Part shown: piece by piece, positions 1 to 12,478 of the stretch
Numbering within the stretch: the first letter of the stretch is position 1
Layout of the letters: every line of letters starts with the position of its first letter
Assembly: GCA_037577475.1 (NCBI GenBank)
Contig: CM075183.1
Coordinates: 21,251,281 to 21,315,280, forward strand
Origin: Chaunax sp. Z400
Lineage: Eukaryota > Chordata > Actinopteri > Lophiiformes > Chaunacidae
Direction of reading: 5' to 3'
DNA: 64,000 nt
The notes under the pieces: generated by a model
What the model saw: only the letters and a program-made list of their open reading frames with translations
Database searches by the model: none
What the model was told of the DNA's origin: nothing
Made by a program: the position numbers and the translations under genes

Positions 1-1850
1 ACGAAACATCCAATCACCAGCCTTAGATTTCTCTTATGTGCACAGAGTATGGCGTCGTTTGTTAAGTACATTTTGGATGGAATCAGGAACTATGGTGAAA
101 TCGAGTGTATATAAATTAAATGTCAAAATATTTTGACTTCCCTACCTCTGTTATTCATGCCTCTCATTGGTGGTTAAGGCTCATGATTGGACCTGTCACA
201 CATCCAAACCAGCAGACACATCTTCATTTATTTGAAACTCCCATTTCTTCACTTGTTTATCCATGCACGCATCAATGCTAATGCTAATTCCCTGGAAAAT
301 TGGTTCTCCTTGGCCCTCCTCTCAAACCCTTAATCCTTTGTTTGAACCACTTGGCCCTGAATCCAACCAGGCAGAACTCTTAATGCGCTCATGTGAAGGT
401 TTTTTTTTACCCCTCATTTGGCAGCTTGTATTTATGCAAAAATCCAGCGATATGCGACAGCATCTCTTCCAATTTCTCCTTCTGCTCATTTAAACAAAGT
501 GCTGTCAGAAATAAACCATGTTCTTCATGAAAGAGGATTTTAGCGGAGCAAACATGAAGTCTGAAATTAATTATGAATCACAGTCGGTCGACTCTCCATC
601 CAACCACAGTACAGACCCTAAACGGGGACGTCTATGAACTCATGCATTTTACTGATAAACCCTTTTTCCTTCAAGACCAAGAATTCCTCTAAAAAAGGGT
701 GAGATAAAGTTATTGAGAAGAAGAGTTTGATCCACATCCAGGGTATTCTATTTTTTTTTTAAAAGGCATTAATGCTTTATGTACGATTCTGATTCCTATT
801 CTGATTTTGCTTTTCGGTTGTGGTTCTTTTGATTCCGGTTCTTTGAGGGTCAGGTTCAAACAGGCCACATGCTTAATTTATATAGAAGAAAACTGTATAA
901 AAAATAAATTAAAAAAAGCCATTCTTTATATAAAATGTATCATTCATTATGAATGACTCATTCATTTATTTGTGTCACATTGTGGGATAATTGCAAAACT
1001 ATCAAAACAGAGGCAGTGGTTCACCACAGTGATGTCATCAGTTTACAGTGACGTCACATCGGCCAGAGCAAAACAGCACAACGTGACAGATGTCTGACAC
1101 ACATCACCTGGAGATTCAACAAGGTGGAGACAGTTCAATCAAATCTAACCTGGATGTAAGACGGCAGGAAAGGTGTTTTATTTTGAAAAAATTAATAAAT
1201 TAAAGAAGATTAAAAGGGAAATAAATCAGAATGAAACGTTTGAACCTTTTAATTTTGAAGGAGTAGAAACATCAGCGTCTAAGTGGGAACAATGAATCAC
1301 ATCAGACTGATAGAGACAAACATCAGAGGATAAAAGAAGAGAAATGACAACGGAGAGGAAGAGATGATTAGTGTTTATAGATGGGTGATGGAGGGGGGGG
1401 GGGGTGGAGAAGGATAACAATAGTGAAAGATGAATAGAAGCTGTGTCTATTTAAAACTGCAGTGTCATTCCTGCTGTTATCAGTATGTGTGGGTTATTGT
1501 CTGTGATACTAGTTCCAGCTTTAAATATGAGGCTGAAACCACAAAAAATACAAAATGAAGAAAAAAAAGTTTTCCTACAAACTTTACATAAATGTCCTCA
1601 TTAAAATTCCACACGTCTTCAGTAGAATAATTCCTCTGCTCTCCATAAATGTGCTCCTGTTCACAAAGTTCCTCATAACTGTTGTGTCTCTGATATAGAA
1701 CGTGTTTGTTACACAACAAGTTTAGAGCGTCAAGAAATGATAACGAAATGAATAGTAATGTATGTTGATGATCATAAAGTGCCGTCTGTGTGGGTCTCTG
1801 TTGTTACTGCTCAAAAGAAACATGTCCGAAATTTTCAACTCATGCAGAGG
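1..1850. other. Intergenic, no gene recognised
   Basis: AT-rich DNA with an A/T-rich stretch at 895-945, a canonical CRE-like TGACGTCA at 1049-1056 and a G run at about 1392-1404. Nothing else is supported. Confidence 0.6.
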
Positions 1851-1856
1851 GAGGAA

Positions 1857-1858
<2 letters not shown>

Positions 1859-1908
<50 letters not shown>
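1859..1908. repeat. (AG)n microsatellite
   Basis: 25 uninterrupted AG dinucleotides, followed by an A/G-rich tail. Confidence 0.98.
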
Positions 1909-1911
<3 letters not shown>

Positions 1912-2024
1912 GAAAGAAAGAGAAGAAAGACGAAAACATGGCAAAAATAAGATGAAGACTGATGGGGGATGAAGGATGAAAGAGTCTGGGGTCATTGGGG
2001 GGGGGGACTGAGGGAAGTGTTGCA

Positions 2025-2051
2025 ATCCATCCATCCATCCATCCATCCATC
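2025..2051. repeat. (ATCC)n microsatellite
   Basis: Six to seven ATCC units; shorter CATC runs follow at 2099-2118. Confidence 0.95.
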
Positions 2052-2492
2052 GCTCTTTCATCCCTTCACCCATCAATCGTCATCTGTACAAACGTCTGTT
2101 CATCCATCATCCATCCATCGATTCTTCAGTAACTCATCCAAGGTGCAGTTCAGGGATTTAATCACAATATGATCACACTTACTGTCAAGGGTCAAAACCG
2201 ACAGGCAGCCCCAGACGAGTGAACAAAGAGAAGGTAGGAGTCCAAATAACAGGTCAGTACAGAGACCGTCAGAGCACCGAGGAACACAATCAAAGAAGGA
2301 GGCAAAGGTGAACTCAGAAAAGTCCAAAACCAAGCAAACTATCAAAAAAGGAAAACTCCTGGTATGTCAGACACAGACAAGGAAGTACAGCAACGAAGAA
2401 GAGAAGGAACACAGACTATACATGAAGCAGGAAATCTAGAAGAAGAAGAAGAAGAAAGATGAGTGAATAAAAAGAGAGAACATGAATAAGCA

Positions 2493-2652
2493 GAGGACTA
2501 ACCAGGTGGAGACTAACCAGGTGAATACACAGAAGACTAACCAGGTGAAGACTAACCAGGTGAATACACAGAGGACTAACCAGGTGAATACACAGAGGAC
2601 TAACCAGGTGAATACACAGAGGACTAACCAGGTGAAGACTAACCAGGTGAAA
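2493..2652. repeat. Minisatellite of 24- and 15-bp units
   Basis: Units ACTAACCAGGTGAATACACAG+AGG (24) and ACTAACCAGGTGAAG (15) alternate irregularly. Both lengths are multiples of three, so the frame 2482-2664 stays open and would encode TNQVNTQR/TNQVK repeats. This probably has no coding meaning. Confidence 0.9.
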
Positions 2653-3598
2653 GTTAAAAACTAAACAGGAAGTGATAATCTAAACCCCAAACCATGATAT
2701 AAAGAGTGAAGATGAAACATTTTCATGTTCAGTCATTACTGCTTTTATGTTGTTTTTTTAAAATTAATATAAGTTTTATGTCAATGTTTGTTATGATTGG
2801 CTGAACAACATTTCTCTCATTAAATATCCAGCGAATCATGTGTGACAGATAATCTGGTTTCATCTGCTACCTGATGAAGCATCTGAAGTGTCCAAACATT
2901 CCGGGCTAAACCGTCCAGAGTTCATCGGCTCCATTTCTCATTTGACTGAACTTCAATAACTTGGATCTTATTTGCTTTTAAATTAAACTTCCTCCACCGG
3001 CACTGAAACTCCATTACAAATATGCAGCAGTCAGACCAGAATCATCTCGGGCTTCTCATCGATGTCGATGAGCCGTTAAATTCAGGAAATTGATTTGAGT
3101 GAAAGTCTGTGTCAGCTCTTAAAAGCAGACAGCAGAAATGACCCATAAGCCCAGGAAGTGGAGGTCGTCGGAACTTTTTATTTAGCGTGAGATTGATGAA
3201 ACACTCACAGAGGCATCTCCAGTGTTTGACACTGAGGATCAAGGCCCAGTCATCAACCAACACCAACCATCAGCCTCCCAGTTCATCCCAACACCTGGAC
3301 ACATGTCAGCATTCCTGGACAGAACTATCAGATGTTTCCTTCGATGTTTCATTCTGTGTTTTAATCCAATCAGAGAAACATTAAACTTACATTTATGTCA
3401 ACCTGACATTTTGACTGTTACTGACTGTCAGGCATCAACAGACCAATGATGGAAGACCAGAGAGAGGATTTAAGGAACGGACGTCCAAAATAAGTCAGTT
3501 TACAGATGATGGATGAAAAAGTCAGAAAATATGAGATTGAAAAGGACAAAAGGAACCAGTTTACTTTTTATTCCTACCATCACCACAGAGGTCAGATA

Positions 3599-3935
3599 TG
3601 CATCTGGTTGGTTTGTCGGCAGGATGACTCGGAAACTACCCACATAACAGGAAGAACATGTTGACCTTTGCTTGTTGCCAAAAGAAGCTGACCAGCTGCT
3701 CCATTTGAATTCTTGGAGGAAATTAGTTTGTCCTAAATCCAGACGGGATGATGGATGGATGAAAAGTGACCACGGCAGCAGTCTTTAATCTCAGGAATGT
3801 TGCCAAGGTGCGGCCAATCCTGACACAGCAGGAAGTTGAGAAACCCATTTTTCTTCCTTTGTAAATGCTAAACACTTTTCACCCATCTGTTTGTTGGTTT
3901 GTTTCTCAGCAGGATCACTGAATGGATTTCCTTTA
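3599..3935 (+). repeat. Two short relics of the TTTGTTTG repeat
   Basis: TGGTTTGTCGGCAGGATGAC at about 3609 and GTTTGTTTCTCAGCAGGATC at about 3896, the latter followed by ACTGAATGGATTTCC. Both fit the same family. The sequence between them is not recognised. Confidence 0.4.
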
Positions 3936-5170
3936 TTATTTAATATTCCAGTCATAATGTGTTTTGAATATTTATTGTAATTTGGCTCTCGGGCAGTAAC
4001 TGGAGAATATTTGAGCCCAGAGCCCAGAGCTACGTACCCCTGCCTCCAAGTGACGATTTTGGTGCCAGAGATGTTTGACTACCCATCCCTTCCTACATCC
4101 TCCACCATCATACAAAATGTCCAATTAGACCCCAGTGTCTCCCGTTTATTTTTAAAACCCAACATGGCAGCTGGAGCTGATGAACAAAGCCTTCACAGCG
4201 GGGTGGTTCACTGTGAACGCTGAGCATTTCCCCAATCTTCCAATCCAACACACCCACTTCTGATCTGGTCTGTGTCCTGCGCCGACATCCTGTTTCTACT
4301 AGAAAGACTGTCAAACCAGGATCAACATGTTTGCTCCCCGCGGCTCCATTGAAACTTTCATTCTTGTAACACTGAAGGTGATTTTCACAGCGAACCAGAG
4401 GCTGAACTCTTAGCAACATAAGAATTGCTTTCATTTGTTGAAAAACACAAACAAACCCGTTGTGTTGAAGAGGTTGACTTTAGTAAACCCTTCAGGAGTG
4501 GAAGAGCCCCAGAAAGCTGCGGTAATCATCATGTCGCCCTCACAGAGACGGATGTTTCAAATTCAGGAGGCGTCGGTGCCAAACGTTGTCTGACAACATC
4601 CGGAATGAAAGGGCGGCCAGCAGGAGGCTCTCATTAAGAGACAGTTACAAGGAGCCGGAGACCGAAGCGTCTCAAACCAATAACTCTGTGATGCCGTCTC
4701 CTTTTGTTCGAGTGAAATACTTTCCTCCAGCTCCAGTCACTCTGACTGATGATAATGGACTCTCCTCCACTTAAAACCCAATAAAACACAAGTGACTCAT
4801 CTGCTGTGGACACATAGTACAAAACTCAGAAGAAAAAGCATGAGACCTGCTCAGCTGTTTCAACAATTGGAATGAATTTTTGTATAAAAACAAACTGAAT
4901 ATGAGGAAAATGTCTGCATTCAAAAATTTACAGAAAACAGCAGCTAATAGATGCTAACAGACGCACATTTGTAACATTTTATTTTACTTTACTGTAAGTA
5001 ACAGAGAATCCTGGACTAATAAAGAAATAACATTGACAAAAGTAAAAGAGATTGTTTGAAGACATTTTCAGCTGATTTGATTTAGTTTAGAAAAATAAAG
5101 AATATAAAGAAAAAAGAATTGTTAAAATTAGACACTGACTCTTTGGTTTCACAGGAGACAGCGGTAAAGT

Positions 5171-5230
5171 CTTATTTATGCTCAACGTTAAAGACGGATA
5201 GGGATGGAACCTTCCATCCTTATGATGCCA
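5171..5230. mobile_element. Short relic of the TAAAGGCCC element
   Basis: CTTATTTATGCTCAACGTTA followed by AAGACGGA matches the left end of the copy at 34958, with an internal gap. The remainder is not recognisable. Confidence 0.4.
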
Positions 5231-6564
5231 TCATTTCGTCCATATTTCATGGTGTCACAGACAACCGCTGAGCAAACTGATGCCTTCAGTTTATTAGATA
5301 CATGATCACCATTTCTGTTGTTGTTGTTTCTTCACTGCCCTCTAGTGGATGTACCAATGATACATCGTTTGAAACCTATGTACATAGAGAGTAGAAATGA
5401 GCCTTAAGTGTTTGAGCTATCCATCCACGCCTACATTTTCCTTATATGGACTTTGTTGTTCTTTGAACTACATCCTACGTTCTTTCCTCATTTGCTACCA
5501 TCATAATTACCATGACGACTAGAGGTCACTTCCTGGCAATTAACTTAAAGAATGGTTTGTAAACGATGATCTATGGTGGTTTCTCTGATGAAGATGGGCT
5601 AAGAGCAGAGGGTTACACTTTTTTGATAAATAAACTAACATAAAATGGGTTCAGATATATTTGCAGGTTGCTGCTTCCTTCTGACCAGTCTTAGCAGAGC
5701 TGTAGAAACACGACACAAAGGAAAGTTGAGGAAAGCATGAGGAAAGTTGGATTCAATTTTTTTGTGAGATGAAATAATTCAAATATTTCCAATGCACCTG
5801 AATGTCATCGCATCTCTCGAGAAGTGGAATGTATATCGTACTTATTTTCTAACCAATGAGAGGCGAGCGTAGCTGCTGTAGTACTGCGGGGAATTCACGG
5901 AGATGGAAACCAGTTGGAGAGGCAGATCCCCAGTCTGCGTTTATAAAGTCTTCATGTAGTAATGAACTGGCCAACCCAGCAGGGAGACGTTCTAAAGAAC
6001 TGCTCTGGAATAATAATGAACAGCACAGATACTCAGTGTGTGCATGGCTTCACATGGGGATGGTGTGCATAAATCATAAAGCACATCTGACAATGGAATT
6101 AATCTCAATGTTAGGAATGTTAAAATGCCTTTTTAATGTCAGGAAAATCGTATTTCTCTAACCTTGGGGACATACTGAGGAAAAGTCATGGGAGACAACA
6201 ATATATATAGCGTATTACCTCCTGGCTGCCATATTAGCATAACAAGTACTTACCTATCTAATTAAGTGCTAGCAGTGGAGCTTTAAGGTAATTATTGGCA
6301 CAGCTTGCGGCCGTCCTTGACCAATTCATACACAGTGACACTGCCTGCATACCTTTAATTCAAGAAAGATTTATATAAAAAAACATTAGATAAATAAAGC
6401 AAGTAAGGCGCTCAGAGTAGCAGCCCAGACGCCCGTTACACAAACACAATTTGTGAGCACTAATTCCATGCAAATTACAAATGATTGCAGCTTCACACCT
6501 GTTTTTATTCATCTAACGTTTTTGAATTAAGATGGGATTACATGTTATGTCATTGGCCCAAACA

Positions 6565-6670
6565 GTCCCCTGATAGGCTGACCCTCATCATATTACTCCT
6601 GGACCATGAAAACCTGCCCCTAGAATCTGGATCACATTGGTTTCATTATTAGTTAGATAGTTATTCTAGA
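6565..6670 (+). repeat. Dispersed repeat X, copy 1 (CCTGCCCCTAGAATCT)
   Basis: Carries TCCTGGACCATGAAAACC, TGCCCCTAGAATCTGG and TTATTCTAGAAAAACTAGAT, shared with 9003-9111 (inverted) and 63905-64000. The following 400 bases, to about 7060, have GATCCAGATC-rich words common in fish repeats. Confidence 0.6.
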
Positions 6671-7319
6671 AAAACTAGATTTCACTGATGGTGGTTTTCT
6701 TCAGGATCTAGATCAGGAACTAAAGTTTCAGCTACAATCTGATCTCAGTTCAGCTCATTATTATCTGTTATCTCACCGTAGTGACATTTCTGAGCCCTAT
6801 ACATTTAAACATTGTGGAACACCAGATCCAGAAAATGACCTTGATCCAGATCGGACTCTGATGTGTTCTAGATCTTATGGTGATGTCATCGTGTCATTTT
6901 TGTCCAATCATTGTAGACATTATCCAGGAAGTTAGAAGAGAAAATCTTCCCACACTGGTAAAGAATCCTTTAAAAACAGTCTGGATCCAGATGAGGACCC
7001 GGATCACCATCAGAATCTGGTGGATTGTTCCTTAGGACTGTATCCTACCTTTAATCAACACTGAATCAGAGTCTGCTCATCACGTTTGACGCGTCCTGCT
7101 AATAGACTGGAATATGCAGCTAAAATCATAACAGAAGAGATGGATGATCCCTGAAAATGTGACAAATACCTGCTGGTCATTCAGCTTTTCTTCAACACTC
7201 TCACTGAGTTTAGAGTAAACAGCTGAGTGTGTGTTTGTGTGTCACTCATTTGTGTGACAGCAGGACTGTGTGTTTTCTGTCTGCTCTGTGGAGATTGGCA
7301 GAATGTGTGTTTCTGCACA

Positions 7320-7420
<101 letters not shown>

Positions 7421-8289
7421 TTGCGGTGACAAATTATTTATGTTTTCTTGGCTGCCCCACCACAGAACTGACTGACGAGTCTCACACTGAGCAGAGCCTG
7501 AAGGGACAGTCGCTGGGTCTCAAATCTGACGGATTCACACCAGCAGAATAACACTTGCCTGAAGGAAACAGGGGTGGGTGGGGGTGCAGTAGCAACTGCT
7601 GCTGTACTGCAGAGGAAAGGTTTGGACAACAGAAACGGCGATGGTAAAAAAGAGGGTGTGATAATGTGGTGATTAAAAAACAACATAGGTGGAGGCAGCG
7701 ATGACCTCGCCGTTGGTCTGTGAGGTCATTAAATACATCGTGACATGTGGACAGAAAGCTTTTTACACTTGTTTTGTGAGGAGATGCCTCCTTTGTCATG
7801 TCCAGAGACTTTTGTCATGTCTTGATTAAATTATGGCTACACTGCTCCCAATGATTTCCGGCAGAGGGTGCGTCCACATTTATATCCGTTTTTAACATTG
7901 AGCCGAAACAAGCCTTTTCAAGGATTATGCAGAAATTTCAGATACAGTTTTTTTGGGGGGTATTTTTGTTTCAGGTAATTAAAAATTGCTCCAATCACCT
8001 GTTTTGGTAGCCCTGGACCACAGTGAGGTTGACGTTGTCGGTGCCGTGGATCACAGATACCGACAAACAAAGGGTCTGTTTGCTCCACAACTGCCACATG
8101 TATCCTCAAAAGTTACGGAGCTATAGTTCCACTATAAGAGCTAGCTAGCTACCCTTTTACTTTCTTTTGAAAGTACTTCACCCTCAGGATAGTCGCCTTC
8201 TCCAAAATGTGGACCCAGACAGAAGGGTGACACATTCTTATAACTCACTGCAATCGATCAATCCACCTTCCATGACAGCAATCAAAACG

Positions 8290-8560
8290 TCATGGGATAA
8301 CGAGCTGGGAATGAAGATCTCTGGCAAGACTTGGGAAAAGAGCCTGAAGGGATTCAGTCTTTTTCAGTTCCAGGTTATTCATAGACTCCACTTTTCCAAA
8401 ACCAAGCCTCACAAGATGTTCCCAGATATTTCCTCACAGTGTGATGAATGTAGGACAGCAAAGGAGAGATATTGGACAAAGCTTTTTAAAACACTCTCTG
8501 AAATTCTTAGTATCAACATTGAATTAGACCTTGTCTTAATTATACTGGGAATCTCAGAGC
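8290..8560 (+). pseudogene. L1/Tx1-type LINE ORF2 C-terminal fragment
   Basis: Within the open frame 8167-8664, residues about 42-130 resemble the C-terminal part of fish L1-clade ORF2 proteins. They include a WE...F.FQVIHRLHFSKTKPHKMFP stretch (shown here in shortened form), a CDEC pair and a closing LIILGIS. The segment normally lying between the cysteine pair and the TKLF part (the histidine-containing half of the motif) is missing, so this copy has an internal deletion. No endonuclease or polymerase core is visible, so it is a dead fragment. Confidence 0.7.
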
Positions 8561-8796
8561 TCATATCTGCACAAACAAGAGTGTGTTTATTTATGCTGGA
8601 TATTTGTTTTTGGCTTGCTTTTGTTTTGTTCACCCCTATTTTCAATGAAAATGTAAACAGCTGATACCCTACATTTCCCCTTTAATAAAACATACTTTAT
8701 AAAATTAAAGATGATACTGATTTAGATCCTGACGAAAACCACCATTGAGAGAGAAAGAGAGGAGAGAAAGTTGTAGATATCATTGAAACAATGTTG

Positions 8797-9000
8797 CTGG
8801 TGTGGTTCCCATGGAGGTTGCCATGGAAGCCAAAAAGGGGCGTTTCTAATGACCGGTCACAATTATATAAAAATTCTCAAAATTTATTTTGTGTGTTCCG
8901 ATGCCATGTGGGAAGAAAGTTATGGAACCTCATGACAAACAGATGAAATTAACAACATTTTTTTAGAGAGAAAAATTGTAAATCGGTCAGATTTGACCGG
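8797..9000 (+). repeat. Dispersed repeat Y, copy 1 (GCCATGGAAGCC)
   Basis: It shares GTTGCCATGGAAGCCAAAAA, GGGGCGTTTCTAATGA, AAAATTCTCAAAAT and AAATCGGTCAGATT in the same order with 47062-47345. The end carries a GGTCAGATTTGACCGG palindrome-like word often seen at ends of piggyBac-like miniature elements; the class is unproven. Confidence 0.6.
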
Positions 9001-9002
9001 AA

Positions 9003-9111
9003 TACAACAGAATAACCATCAGACCAATAATGATACCAATGTAATCCAGATTCTAGGGGCAGATTTTCATGGTCCAGGAGTCACATTCTGAGGGTCACAC
9101 GATCAGGGGAC
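9003..9111 (-). repeat. Dispersed repeat X, copy 2
   Basis: The reverse complement reads CTCCTGGACCATGAAAATCT then GCCCCTAGAATCTGGATTAC, closely matching 6565-6670. It directly abuts copy 1 of repeat Y. Confidence 0.6.
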
Positions 9112-11990
9112 ATTTGGTTTGAGGTGCAGTGACATAATGTGGAAAAACTGAGCTGCACAGGCGGAGGTTTGTGCTCTCTGAGCGTTGTCTGGTTTTGCAG
9201 TGTTTTTTAACAGATGGCAGAGCTGACAGCACACTGCACAGATATTGAGGTCATGGAGTACAGTCACACATAATGTATTTGTAGCAGCATCCGACAAGAG
9301 GTGGCTTCCACGTCCGACACATTGTACGATCCAGAGTGGTGATGAGTAACGGGAAACGGATGGTTGACAGCTGAAGGTTGAAAAGCAGCATCCAATCCTC
9401 GATTCACGGCCCCCGCTGAAGGAGAGTGTGGTCGAGTTCCCATCATGCATTTATCATGGATTTATACTAGGTAATTGTTTTGGATCCAGACCCAGAGGTT
9501 GAAGATTAGGCCAGTTTATTTAAGTTACTCACAATGTCAGAATTTCTAAATCCTGTTTTGCAAACATAATATTAGAAACAAAAATGATGTATTTCTAGAA
9601 AAGAAAAGTTGTTTGCATGACTTCAGAGGGTTTTTTTGCTCCAATTTGCGGTTAATTTGTGGTTATTTTACGATACTTTTATTCTTGTGCTGTAAATTAT
9701 TGTTGTGTTGTTTGGTAATGCTGCAGGCATCAAGGACTGATTATTATTGGTGCGTTCAGGTGCTCACATCAAACACCTGAAAATACAAACACAGATTTTA
9801 TCAGCTCACATCCGGGATTCAACCCTCAAATCTGGGAAACCAGGCACCAGACTTTTCATTTTCCTCAATTAATTATCCTCATTTGTCTCTGTTACAAAGG
9901 AAATTGAACATGGCTCAGTTTAAGATTTGGTGCAAACTCTATTCATCCAGCATCACTTCTTATTACCAAGTGTTCCTAATGTAGCCACAGCTTTTTAACG
10001 ATTTTTAAATCTACCTGTGACTGAAACGTATCTGAGAGGCAGGTCTGGGTATCCTGAGCTCTCAAAGTTCCTTCTCTCATGCTAGCAGTCGATTAACTCC
10101 TCTTTGTTCACTTACGTTGATTATTAGTAGTGTGCAGTTTTTCACAAGCCTTGAACCCATAATATTACTAAGATATTCTTGCTGTTTTAATTATTGCTGG
10201 CGGATAACAGAGGCAGTATTTCCTGTTTGCCATGACAATAATAATAATAATGACTATGAGCATCATTTGATGTGTTCATTTGTCATGGCTGTTTTGTCTG
10301 CCAGTCATTCTGTATTTATTCCAGGGATTGACTCTGGGTTTGGACTTGGCTGTGGAAACATCATCAGTGTTTTCTTTCTCAAACCCCCTGTTGTCACTGT
10401 TCAGGGATCATTAGAGTGATTTGTTTTGCGCCGCTGCCAAATCATGGCCAATTATTTGCCTTTGTATGCGCGCTCCTGTATTATGAACTTTGTTCAGCGC
10501 TGTATGAGACCTGATGGGTAGTGACAGTGTAGAAAGAGACAATGTTCCAGAAAGTGATGCGAGCAGCTATAGTGCAGCCCTGCAGCCTGAGTGATTGAGG
10601 GTCTGAATGAAATGGTCAACGCCACCGACTCTGACCCTCATCAGCAACCATTATCCCATCAGTTCAGGACAACTGGGAATAGAGCGTATGGAGTGAAATA
10701 AGCTATTACTCCTTCTCTACTGTGTCAGTCCATCCTTTCTCTCTGAACCCTCTCTCCATCTTCTCTCCCTCTTTCACGTCACTCACTCCACCTCCTCGTC
10801 TTTACTCCCCACGGTTTTAATCAATAGCTTGTTCCCCGTCTTTATTTTCCTCTCCTTTGTATTTGTTGTTCTTAATTCTACCCTTTCCTTTTCTCTCTTT
10901 TATTCACAGCAGTTAATGAGTGCATTGAGCCAGCTTGCTATAATTATGATCCTTTATGCTGTTTAGGCTTTTTCAGGGGCTAATGCTGATTTAATGGCAT
11001 AACGATCAGCTGTGCCAACACTGGTCATTTGGATCCTGCTCCTAAACATTTATTAGTGAACTTGGGGGAGTGATGGAGTGATACGCAATGTAAAGCATCA
11101 TAGTTTGAATCCTATGAACCTGGAGCAAGCTACTGTATTTGATTGGTTGGGAGTGAAAACGTGATCCAAGCAATTTTAGCTTTGCCCATTAATCTCCAAA
11201 TAGCTGATGAGAAGGCAACAGTGTGAGAAGGAAGTAGTTAGAACTTCTGTCCCTACATCCAGAAGCTCACCCACCATCTTCAGCAAGATCAGGTAATCCT
11301 GATCTGAGGTCCAAACCAGGAGTTCAGGGACTTATTCGAACCCGTTTGACATGTCTTCTTTGCTGTCGCTCGCCCAACCTCATTCCCTGGTCCCTCACTT
11401 ACTTAACCCTAAAGTGCGGTGGAGATGGGGCTCCTCCGTGGATTGAAGGAGACATTTAGGTTTGATCAGGCTTTTTGTCGGATCACAGGAGTCCTTTGGG
11501 TAAATGTAAGAACTGTCGGTGGATGACTCACCCACTGCATCTCTGAGTCTGTGTGCATCAGCATGCAAATGAATCACCTCATCGTCCGGCCTTTTATTGA
11601 AGTGAACAATGAGTCCACACACAGGGGAATTGTTCCGCATGATCGTTGCATTTTCATTCCTATGTTACAAATTAAGCTGCTGTGTAAGAAATCTGCAGGC
11701 ATGATGGCACCATCTGGTTTGATTAGCTTCACCGCGACCTTTGCATATCTCAATAGCATCTTAACCAGCGCACACAGACCACCCTACTTCTCATACTGCC
11801 TCATTTACATGGGAGGCTTTTCTCGCTGAAAGCTACATAAGGTGTTTGGCTCCTGTTTGGGTTAAATTGTAAACGATGTGTGAGTCGAGTTTTCATTCTA
11901 ATTTAATAGCAGATGTTATTGTCATGCTTAAATTTAATAAATAATTAAGAAATTCTAAATGCTTGTTGTGCCTCCAAATATGGGGGTGAA
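9112..11990. other. Intergenic, no gene recognised
   Basis: There are short (AAT)n at about 10237-10250 and the pyrimidine tract described separately. No open frame resembles a known protein. Confidence 0.5.
10726..11050. other. Pyrimidine tract followed by non-repetitive, possibly conserved DNA
   Basis: 10726-10910 is C/T-rich and ends with TTTATTCACAG, which looks like a splice acceptor. What follows has TAATTATGATCC and GGCTAATGCTGATTTAATGG words but no recognisable exon. It is non-repetitive and could be a conserved non-coding element. Confidence 0.2.
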
Positions 11991-11993
11991 ATT

Positions 11994-12337
11994 TGACTTG
12001 TTTTTATCATTTTTCTACTTTCTTCTGTCAAAGGAATGTGAGAAATGTGCTGATGTTATTGTTAGTGGAGGCCACATGTCTGTACATATCCTGATACCAT
12101 ATGTGGTCAGTTTGAAGTTTGTAAACCATGCTCCTGTGACGTCACATGACCCTCTGGCTGTCAATCATTGCATTAGTCAACAGAAGATTGCCGAGCTGCC
12201 GCTCAGGCCTGACGGACTCTGTCATCAAGGGTTGAGACTAGATGTGAAAATTTGTATTCACCTCTTTTAACGAGTATAAAAGTGACTTGTTTTTATCATT
12301 TTCCTACTTTCTTCTCTCAAAGGAATGTGGGAAATGT
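11994..12337 (+). repeat. Local direct duplication, 55-bp unit 289 bp apart
   Basis: TGACTTGTTTTTATCATTTT followed by CTACTTTCTTCT and CAAAGGAATGTG occurs at 11994-12048 and again at 12283-12337 with few differences. The sequence between the copies is not duplicated. Confidence 0.75.
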
Positions 12338-12379
12338 TGTTGTTGTTGTTGATCTGGACACTTGTCACTGGCATGTTGG

Positions 12380-12478
12380 TGTCTGATTGCTACTAATTTA
12401 TTCTGATTTACTTACATGAATGGGTTATATTGTGAAATGACTTGCCCTCCTAGGATTAATAAAGTCTGAATCTGAATC
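12380..12478 (+). mobile_element. LINE-like 3' end with GAATCT tail
   Basis: The text runs through a CCTAGGATTAATAAAG word into repeated TCTGAATCTGAATCTG. This matches the style of 3' ends of several fish LINEs, which finish with an AATAAAG-type word and a short tandem tail. No coding part is next to it. Confidence 0.45.

Larger units (their letters stand above)
2660..6560. other. Intergenic, mostly unrecognised
   Basis: Apart from the repeat relics listed at 3599-3935 and 5171-5230, I see no gene. 5850-6540 is non-repetitive and of even composition and could contain conserved non-coding sequence. Confidence 0.5.

Noticed and set aside
1049..1056. Palindromic CRE-like TGACGTCA (also at 12137-12144)
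   Set aside because: An 8-base word of this kind is expected by chance about once in 65 kb, and neither site lies near a promoter I can support.
4108..4434. 108-codon minus-strand frame
   Set aside because: No recognisable domain, no start context and no neighbouring exons. Length is within chance expectation for a 64-kb window.
8138..8152. CTAGCTAGCTAG-type palindromes (also near 14333)
   Set aside because: Short simple words in a region rich in GCTA; no further structure.
10905..10925. Splice-acceptor-like TTTATTCACAG after a pyrimidine tract
   Set aside because: The downstream sequence soon meets stops in the frames I followed, and there is no matching donor or known protein.
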